In this document: piece by piece, positions 16,911 to 23,084 of the stretch
How the letters are laid out: every line of letters starts with the position of its first letter
How positions within the stretch are numbered: the first letter of the stretch is position 1
Source: UBA7477 sp045602925
GTDB lineage: Bacteria > Bacillota > Clostridia > Oscillospirales > Ruminococcaceae
DNA: 30,363 nucleotides
Assembly (NCBI GenBank): GCA_045602925.1
Contig: JAZSCN010000020.1
Span: 1-30,363 of the forward strand
Direction of reading: 5' to 3'
Position numbers and translations under genes: made by a program
The notes under the pieces: generated by a model
The model's database searches: none
Told to the model about the DNA's origin: nothing
The model's input: only the letters and a program-made list of their open reading frames with translations

Positions 16911-18053
16911 ATGTTAAGAGTATTGCTCGCAGGTGGAGGAACCTCAGGCCATATAAATCCCGCAGTCGCAATCGCTGAAATTATAAAAAAGCATCATCCC
17001 GACGCAGAGTTTTGCTTCGCAGGTACCCCAACAGGTATCGAAGCTAAGATAGTAAGAGAGCTCGGCTATCAGTTTGAAGAAATTGATGTCCACGGCTTTC
17101 AGCGCTCCTTCTCCTTTGAGAATATCAAGAGAAATTTTAAAGCCCTGAAATGCCTTATGTTCGCAGGAGGCAGAGCTAAGAAGATTATAAAAGGCTTTAA
17201 CCCAGACCTCGTTATAGGAACAGGCGGATATGTAAGCGGCCCGATTGTAAGAGCTGCCGCAAAAATGAAGATTAAAACTGCTATCCACGAGCAGAACGCC
17301 TACCCGGGCGTTACTACAAGAATCTTGTCAAAGCTCGTAGATAAGGTTATGCTCACTGTTATCGAAGCAAAGGAATACCTCGAGGATAGCATAGACTATA
17401 CAGTTACCGGCCTGCCCGTAAGAGCTGCCTTTGCTACAAAGGATAGAATAGAAGCAAAAAGAGAGCTCGGCTTTGACGAGAATGAGGTTTGTATACTCTC
17501 TACAGGCGGAAGCCTCGGCTCATGGGTGCTCAACGAAAACGTAGCCAAGCTTCTTAAGTGGGAGCAGGAAAACAGCGTAAAGCTCAACCATATCCATTCC
17601 TACGGTACTCACGAAAGTAATAAGGACTTCTTAGAAAAGCTTGCAGAAAGCGGCGTAACCGTAGACGGCTATGATAGATTTATAATCAAGGATTACCTTG
17701 ATATGCCAACCTGTATGGCAGCAGCCGATGTGGTAATAAGCCGTTGTGGTGCAAATGCCCTCACAGAGCTTCAAGCACTCGGCAGAGCATCTATCCTCAT
17801 CCCTTCACCAAATGTCGCAGGCAATCACCAGTACCATAACGGTATGGTTCTCCAGAATGCAGGCGCAGGTATAGTTATAGAGGAAAAGAACCTCACAGCC
17901 GAACTCCTCATTGACACAGTCAAGGAACTATGTGATAATAAAGATAGAATCTATGAGCTGTCACAAGCTGCAAGAAGACTCTATATAGAGGATACCGACG
18001 AGAGAATATATAACGCCCTCTATCAGCTTATCGTAGAAGCAACAAAAAGCTAG
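16911..18053 (+). CDS. murG: Lipid II synthase (GlcNAc transferase) MurG
   Basis: MurG, 380 residues, is a peripheral membrane GT28 enzyme that transfers GlcNAc from UDP-GlcNAc to lipid I. It begins LAGGGTSGHINPAVAIAE, the glycine-rich acceptor-side loop, and carries HEQNAYPG, STGGSLGS and the nucleotide-sugar site ALGRASILIPSPNVAGNHQYHNG. AGGAGTG precedes the ATG, 11 nt after ftsW. Its substrate lipid I must come from an MraY encoded elsewhere. Confidence 0.96.
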   Translation: MLRVLLAGGGTSGHINPAVAIAEIIKKHHPDAEFCFAGTPTGIEAKIVRELGYQFEEIDVHGFQRSFSFENIKRNFKALKCLMFAGGRAKKIIKGFNPDLVIGTGGYVSGPIVRAAAKMKIKTAIHEQNAYPGVTTRILSKLVDKVMLTVIEAKEYLEDSIDYTVTGLPVRAAFATKDRIEAKRELGFDENEVCILSTGGSLGSWVLNENVAKLLKWEQENSVKLNHIHSYGTHESNKDFLEKLAESGVTVDGYDRFIIKDYLDMPTCMAAADVVISRCGANALTELQALGRASILIPSPNVAGNHQYHNGMVLQNAGAGIVIEEKNLTAELLIDTVKELCDNKDRIYELSQAARRLYIEDTDERIYNALYQLIVEATKS

Positions 18054-18103
18054 AAAAGTACTCAAATTAATCACCGTATTTCTCACTTTGGCATAATATG
18101 ACG

Positions 18104-18109
18104 TATAAT
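18104..18109 (+). promoter_or_regulatory. Possible internal promoter (-10 box) before murA
   Basis: The 82-nt gap between murG and murA contains TATAAT at 18104-18109 and CATAAT at 18092-18097, but no convincing -35 hexamer at 16-18 nt. It may give murA-ftsQ extra transcription. Confidence 0.35.
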
Positions 18110-18135
18110 GATTATGTCAAGAAGGAGAGAAGCTT

Positions 18136-19389
18136 ATGCAAAGGCTGGTGATTGAAGGCGAGAAAAAACTCAGTGGAGAGCTTTTAGTACACGGAGCAAA
18201 GAACAGTGCACTCCCACTCCTCGCAGCCTGCGTGCTCGCCGGAGGAGAAACTGTCCTTGGTAATTGCCCAAGGCTCAGCGATGTGTATGCTGCCTGTAGA
18301 ATACTTTCTTGTCTGGGCTGTAAGTGCCAAAGAGAAGGGGATAAGGTTTTGGTCAATACCGACGGACTTACCCACTTTGACGTGCCCGATGAGCTTATGC
18401 GTGAGATGCGTTCGTCAATAGTCTTTTTAGGCGCTATATTGGCTAGGCTCGGTAGATGTAGATTGTCATTCCCGGGTGGCTGTGAGCTAGGCCCCAGACC
18501 AATTGATATGCATATTTCTGCCCTTAGAAAAATGGGTGCAGTAATAAAAGAAGAGCACGGAACCCTCGATTGCGACGTCGGTGGTGGCTTGCACGGCGAG
18601 AAAATCGTGCTTTCATTCCCGTCAGTCGGCGCAACAGAGAATATCATTCTCGCAGCCGTTACCGCAAAGGGACTAACCGTCATACATAACGCCGCCAGAG
18701 AGCCCGAAATTATAGATTTGTCAAGATTTCTCAATAGCTGTGGCGCAAAGATTTCCGGCTACGGCGAGAATTCAATTTATATCGAAGGAGTCGAAAAGCT
18801 CGTAGGCTGTGAGTATGAGGTTATGCCGGATAGAATAGTCGCCGCTACATACCTGAGTGCCTGCGCAATAACAGGCTCAGAGCTTACAATCAAGAATGTA
18901 AGACTTGGCGATATAGAAGCAATCGTGCCGGTGTTTGAGCAAATGGGCTGTATTATCTGCCCATATAGCGATAGAATCTATATAAGCGCAAAACGCCCGC
19001 TCAAAGCCGTCAAAACAATCAGAACAATGCCGTTCCCCGGGTTCCCGACCGACGCCCAGGCCGTCGTTATGTCAGCACTGACTAAAGCTAAGGGAACAAG
19101 TATAGTCGTCGAGAATATCTTTCAAAATAGATTTCGACATGTCGACGAGCTGGTGAGAATGGGAGCAGATATTAAAGCAGAAGGCAAGGTAGCCGTCATA
19201 GATGGCGTCAAAAGAATCTATGGCACATCCGTCAAAGCCACCGACCTGCGAGGCGGTGCAGCACTTGTAGTCGCAGGACTCGGCGCAGAAGGCGTCACAG
19301 AAGTGAGCGACATAAAGTATATAGACAGAGGCTACGAGAATATAGAATCAGCCTTTTCTTCAGTGGGAGGAAAGGTCAAAAGAATTTAG
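18136..19389 (+). CDS. murA: UDP-GlcNAc 1-carboxyvinyltransferase
   Basis: MurA, 417 residues, transfers enolpyruvate from PEP to UDP-GlcNAc, the first committed step of peptidoglycan synthesis. The N-terminus has GAKNSALPLLAA, and the catalytic loop FPGGCELGPRPID keeps the Cys (Cys116) attacked by fosfomycin, so the enzyme is predicted to be fosfomycin-sensitive. PGFPTDAQA and FQNRFRHVDELVRMGADI are further family blocks. AAGGAGA precedes the ATG. Many Firmicutes have two copies; only this one is visible here. murB and murC, which act next, are not nearby. Confidence 0.96.
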   Translation: MQRLVIEGEKKLSGELLVHGAKNSALPLLAACVLAGGETVLGNCPRLSDVYAACRILSCLGCKCQREGDKVLVNTDGLTHFDVPDELMREMRSSIVFLGAILARLGRCRLSFPGGCELGPRPIDMHISALRKMGAVIKEEHGTLDCDVGGGLHGEKIVLSFPSVGATENIILAAVTAKGLTVIHNAAREPEIIDLSRFLNSCGAKISGYGENSIYIEGVEKLVGCEYEVMPDRIVAATYLSACAITGSELTIKNVRLGDIEAIVPVFEQMGCIICPYSDRIYISAKRPLKAVKTIRTMPFPGFPTDAQAVVMSALTKAKGTSIVVENIFQNRFRHVDELVRMGADIKAEGKVAVIDGVKRIYGTSVKATDLRGGAALVVAGLGAEGVTEVSDIKYIDRGYENIESAFSSVGGKVKRI

Positions 19390-19410
19390 GAGACAAAAAG
19401 AGGCGATAGT

Positions 19411-20322
19411 ATGAGAGATATAGTAAAGAAAAAAACCGAGAATGCCGAGTATAAAATCATCAATGGCGAAAGAGTAAGAGTAGCCAGAAAAAAGCGACGC
19501 AGAAATATGTCGGCATATTATGTCTTTACATTTTTTGTCGTTGTCGTAACAATGACGATTCTCTCGCTTACAATAATGTTTAATGCGTCAGAGGTCGTAG
19601 TTACAGGCGCTGACCTTTATACAGAAGAGCAGATTACAAAGATTAGTGGCGTGTCAGTGGGCAATAACCTCATAAGACTCGATACCGATGTCGCAGAGCA
19701 GTGTATTATGGAAAACCTCGCCTATGTAGAGGACGTTAAGGTGCTGAGAAGCTTCCCTAACAGAATTTCGATAAAGGTTACCCAGGCAGTGCCGGTCGCT
19801 AATATCGAGCAGGGCGGAAAGTTCTATGTTGTCAGCGAAACAGGAAAAATCCTCGAAGCAGACCTCGATGCCCCCAAAAGTGGACTTATCATAATCACCG
19901 GCTTTGGACTTATCGATACAAAGGTCGGCGATAAAATGCTCTCAGACGATAGCTTTAAAGAAACAATCTTAGATACAATACTTTCTGCTGTCGAAAACTT
20001 CGAGCTTGAAAATATCGTCGAGGTCAATATAGCCGACAGAAAGAATATAAAGCTCAATTACGATAACAGAATAAACGTATTGCTCGGTAGCTCGCTGGAC
20101 CTTGACTATAAGTTCTCAGCAATCAAGGTTATCCTTGAAGAGAAGATTGAAAAGGATTTTAACGGCGTAATCTACTATCATAACGAGTCAAGCGGCGTGT
20201 CGGTTATCGCTACAGATAAGCTCACCGGATGGCTTAAAAATGAAGCTCCGAAGGATTATTCTGTCTATGACGAAGAGGACGACAGACCACTCCAGAATAT
20301 TTACGGAGACGATTTAGTGTAG
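19411..20322 (+). CDS. ftsQ: Division protein FtsQ/DivIB
   Basis: A bitopic division protein of 303 residues. The first 35 residues are strongly basic, 36-57 form the membrane helix, and 59-127 are a POTRA domain (VVVTGADLYTEEQITKISG ... PNRISIKVTQAVPVA). A beta domain follows from about 128 (GGKFYVVSETGKILE), then an acidic tail ending DRPLQNIYGDDLV. It would bind the FtsL/DivIC pair outside the membrane. AGAGGCG lies upstream of the ATG, 21 nt after murA. It is the last gene before the ftsZ promoter region. Confidence 0.9.
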   Translation: MRDIVKKKTENAEYKIINGERVRVARKKRRRNMSAYYVFTFFVVVVTMTILSLTIMFNASEVVVTGADLYTEEQITKISGVSVGNNLIRLDTDVAEQCIMENLAYVEDVKVLRSFPNRISIKVTQAVPVANIEQGGKFYVVSETGKILEADLDAPKSGLIIITGFGLIDTKVGDKMLSDDSFKETILDTILSAVENFELENIVEVNIADRKNIKLNYDNRINVLLGSSLDLDYKFSAIKVILEEKIEKDFNGVIYYHNESSGVSVIATDKLTGWLKNEAPKDYSVYDEEDDRPLQNIYGDDLV

Positions 20323-20412
20323 TTTTGAGCGTGTTTGTTGAACAATTTTACTGAAAAAGCAAAGGAAATTTGATTTTTTGGACAAAAATTGAGTTATTTT
20401 TAATAAAAATAC

Positions 20413-20444
20413 TTGATATTTCGAAAGATTTGTGGTAGTATAAT
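20413..20444 (+). promoter_or_regulatory. Probable promoter of ftsZ
   Basis: A TATAAT at 20439-20444 lies in the 194-nt gap before ftsZ. The best upstream hexamer is TTGATA at 20413-20418, but the 20-nt spacer is longer than ideal. The gap and separate -10 suggest ftsZ can be expressed apart from the upstream cluster, with a leader of about 65 nt. Confidence 0.5.
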
Positions 20445-20516
20445 AGTATCTCTAACAATGCGTAGCAGATTTGTTATGTGTAAATACAAATAGAATGAAT
20501 GTAGGAGGATGTCAAA

Positions 20517-21617
20517 ATGAGTTGGGCAATCAATTCCGAGGAAGCATTTGGAGCAAAGATTAAGGTTATCGGCGTCGGCGGTGGCGGTGGAAACGCACTG
20601 AATTGTATCGCTGCAGAAGCTGCAACAGGCTCCATTGATTACGGTAACGTTGACTACATAGCTGTAAATACAGATATTCAAGCTTTGAAGAAGTCAATGG
20701 CAACAGAAAAGATCCAGATAGGCACTAAGCTTACACATGGACTTGGTGCAGGTGGAAAGCCAGAGGTTGGCGAATCATCAGCACAGGAAAATAAGGAAGA
20801 AATCGCTGAGGCTCTCAAGGATGCCGATATGGTAGTAATTACTGCTGGTATGGGTGGCGGAACCGGTACAGGTGCTGCTCCTGTAGTTGCAGAAATTTCA
20901 AGAGAGCTCGGTAAGCTTACAATAGCAGTAGTAACAAAGCCATTCGGCTTTGAAGGTGCTAAGAAGATGGCACAGGCAGAAAGAGGTATCCAGGAGCTTC
21001 TTAAGAACGTTGACTCACTCATCGTTATCCCTAACCAGAAGCTTCTCGCAGGCGAGCAGAAGCTCACAATGCGTCAGGCATTCTCGCTCTCTGATGGCAT
21101 CTTAAAGACAGGTGTAATGAGCGTTGCTGATATTATTCTCAGAAACGGCGTAGTTAACGTTGACTTTGCTGACGTTACTTCAATCCTTAAGGATGCCGGC
21201 TATGCTCATATCGCTATCGGTCACGGTGAAGGTAAGGATAAGGCTCAGGAAGCTGCTAAGCAGGTTATCTCCAGCCCACTTCTCGAAACTTCTATCAATG
21301 GCGCAAGAAGACTTCTTATCAATATCGTTATGTCTGATGATATCGTTACAGATGACGTTGATGAACTCACAAATATCATCACAAACGCTGTTGACCCAGA
21401 AGCTACAATCATCTTCGGTACTGACTATAAGGAAGATTCTACTGATGAAATCTTCATCACAGTTATCGCTGCTGATTTTGCTGACACTCCAAGTGGCAGA
21501 AGCGAATATGTTGCTCCTGCTCCAAAGGCTGAAACAGCTGGTGGCGCTGCAAATGCTAAGGCTGCTGACAACCCGGAATACTATGAGGATATCTTCAATA
21601 TCTTCAATAAGAAGTAA
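20517..21617 (+). CDS. ftsZ: Tubulin-like division GTPase FtsZ
   Basis: FtsZ, 366 residues, polymerises into the Z-ring. The GTP site has GVGGGGGNALN (19-29) and the tubulin signature GMGGGTGTGA (111-120); the catalytic T7 loop reads NVDFADV. The C-terminal linker is short (about 325-350) and the extreme tail is YYEDIFNIFNKK, unlike the common DIPxFLRR-type peptide that binds FtsA, SepF or ZapD. No ftsA is present in the window. AGGAGG (20503-20508) precedes the ATG. Codon choice is richer in GCT/GTT/AAG than in the mur genes, as expected for a highly expressed gene. A strong terminator follows. Confidence 0.97.
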   Translation: MSWAINSEEAFGAKIKVIGVGGGGGNALNCIAAEAATGSIDYGNVDYIAVNTDIQALKKSMATEKIQIGTKLTHGLGAGGKPEVGESSAQENKEEIAEALKDADMVVITAGMGGGTGTGAAPVVAEISRELGKLTIAVVTKPFGFEGAKKMAQAERGIQELLKNVDSLIVIPNQKLLAGEQKLTMRQAFSLSDGILKTGVMSVADIILRNGVVNVDFADVTSILKDAGYAHIAIGHGEGKDKAQEAAKQVISSPLLETSINGARRLLINIVMSDDIVTDDVDELTNIITNAVDPEATIIFGTDYKEDSTDEIFITVIAADFADTPSGRSEYVAPAPKAETAGGAANAKAADNPEYYEDIFNIFNKK

Positions 21618-21646
21618 TAAGGGCTATCTAATTTAATAAACCTGTA

Positions 21647-21680
21647 AAGGCTGTGTGGATTTTCTGCACAGCCTTTTTTG
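21647..21680 (+). terminator. Intrinsic terminator after ftsZ
   Basis: AAGGCTGTG (21647-21655) pairs with CACAGCCTT (21667-21675), and the stem can extend across part of the loop. A six-T run follows. It ends the division cluster. Confidence 0.92.
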
Positions 21681-21771
21681 TGCGTTGTGTAATAAATTAC
21701 TTCAGTATATAGCCTTTCTTATATCATAAAATAGAATAAGCGTGAAAAAGTTCGGCTAATACGCTAAAAAG

Positions 21772-21800
21772 TTGACAAAAGAGCATTTTAATGATATTAT
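21772..21800 (+). promoter_or_regulatory. Promoter of the surface-polymer fusion genes
   Basis: A perfect TTGACA (21772-21777) is 17 nt from TATTAT (21795-21800), with a TG extension before the -10. The leader is about 100 nt. Confidence 0.88.
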
Positions 21801-21862
21801 ATCTATATATGTATTTATATGAGAAGGAGCCGTATCGCTAAAGATATTGGCGTTTTGCAGAA

Positions 21863-21893
21863 AGGATTTTTAAGTATAAAATCCTATAAGGAG
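21863..21893 (+). promoter_or_regulatory. Leader hairpin next to the ribosome-binding site
   Basis: AGGATTTT (21863-21870) pairs with AAAATCCT (21878-21885) two nt before AAGGAG (21888-21893). It could stabilise the mRNA or tune access to the site; that is inference. Confidence 0.45.
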
Positions 21894-21906
21894 ATGTTAT
21901 AAAAAA

Positions 21907-23073
21907 ATGAAGAAAGCGATTGTTGTCGGCGGAAGCAACGGCATAGGGCTTGCTATCGCAAAAACCTTTGCTCAAAAGGGCTACTATGTCCTTGTTGTAG
22001 ACAAGTCCCAGCTTGATGCAAATGCTCTGCCACAGGACAGCTATCAGTATATCCCTTGCGACCTCCTTGACTATGACGAGGATTTGTTCCATAATCTTGC
22101 AAAGGATATGGACGTCGAGGCACTTATGATTACAGCAGGCTACGGAAGAGTAGCAGATTTTGAATATATCCACGAAGCCGAAATTCAGAATATGCTCTAT
22201 GTCAATACCGTAGCAGCTATAAGAATTATGAGAAGCTTCTATGATAGAATCAAGTCGCAAGAGCCGTTCTATTGTGGCTTTATGGGCTCTATTGCCGGAC
22301 TTATAAGCTCACCTATGTTCTCGGTGTATTCAGCTTCAAAGGCCGCACTTTGCAGATTCGCAGAGAGCGTTAATATCGAGCTCGAAGCGTTCGGCACAAA
22401 GAACAGAATACTGAATGTTTCACCGGGTAGCATAAAGGGAACTAGATTTAACGGTGGCGAGAACGAGCCTTCTCTTACAAAGGAGCTCGCAGAAAGCATT
22501 ACCGAAAAGCTCTTTTCAAGCGAGACACTCTATATCCCTCAGTATGACGAGGTCTATAAGGGCGTTATGGAAAGATATGTCGCCGATGCCCATGAGTATG
22601 GAATGCATAGCTATAACTATAAAAAGAGCTCAGGCAGAGCAAGGAACGAAAACGCCGTGTGCATCGGATATCTGTCGGGCACCTTCGATTTGTTCCATGT
22701 CGGCCACCTCAATATATTGCGTAAGGCGAAGAAGGAGTGCGACTATCTCATCGTTGGCGTGCATCCCGATGCAAGCCATAAGGGTAAGAAAACCTTTATC
22801 CCACTTGAAGAAAGAAAGGCTATCGTAGGCTCTTGCAGGTATGTCGACAGAGTCGTGGATTCCTGCCCTGAGGATAGCGACGCTTGGGATAAGCACCACT
22901 ACAATAAGCTGTTTGTAGGAAGCGATTATAAGGGAACAGAACGCTTCATCCGTTACGAAGAATACTTCAAGGATAAGAATGTTAAGATAGTTTATTTTGA
23001 TTATACAAAGGGAACAAGCAGTACACAAATCAGAAATACTATAGTACAAAATACAGAAAATCCTAAGGACTAA
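21907..23073 (+). CDS. Bifunctional SDR reductase / TagD-like cytidylyltransferase
   Basis: A 388-residue fusion. Residues 1-240 are a classical short-chain dehydrogenase with GGSNGIG (8-14), TAGYG in the NNAG place, GSIAG and the catalytic YSASK (Tyr141, Lys145). Residues 250-380 are a nucleotidyltransferase of the glycerol-3-phosphate cytidylyltransferase (TagD) type, with GTFDLFHVGH (258-267, the HxGH site), the RYVD motif and the C-terminal TSSTQIRN. Known wall-polymer pathways pair a polyol-forming reductase with a CTP transferase (TarJ/TarI, and the fused Bcs1 of Haemophilus, whose CTP domain is of another type). The protein is therefore inferred to reduce a keto-sugar phosphate and turn the polyol phosphate into CDP-polyol; ribitol versus glycerol is undecided. 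AAGGAG is 13 nt before the ATG. The polymerase gene follows 11 nt later. Confidence 0.85.
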   Translation: MKKAIVVGGSNGIGLAIAKTFAQKGYYVLVVDKSQLDANALPQDSYQYIPCDLLDYDEDLFHNLAKDMDVEALMITAGYGRVADFEYIHEAEIQNMLYVNTVAAIRIMRSFYDRIKSQEPFYCGFMGSIAGLISSPMFSVYSASKAALCRFAESVNIELEAFGTKNRILNVSPGSIKGTRFNGGENEPSLTKELAESITEKLFSSETLYIPQYDEVYKGVMERYVADAHEYGMHSYNYKKSSGRARNENAVCIGYLSGTFDLFHVGHLNILRKAKKECDYLIVGVHPDASHKGKKTFIPLEERKAIVGSCRYVDRVVDSCPEDSDAWDKHHYNKLFVGSDYKGTERFIRYEEYFKDKNVKIVYFDYTKGTSSTQIRNTIVQNTENPKD

Positions 23074-23084
23074 GGAGACATATT

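Noticed and set aside
18117..18734. Minus-strand 205-codon open frame within murA
   Set aside because: It is antisense to a fully conserved gene, and its translation shows no family features.
21160..21636. 158-codon Leu-rich frame inside ftsZ
   Set aside because: It is the shifted frame of the GCT/CTT-rich ftsZ codons, with no ribosome-binding site.
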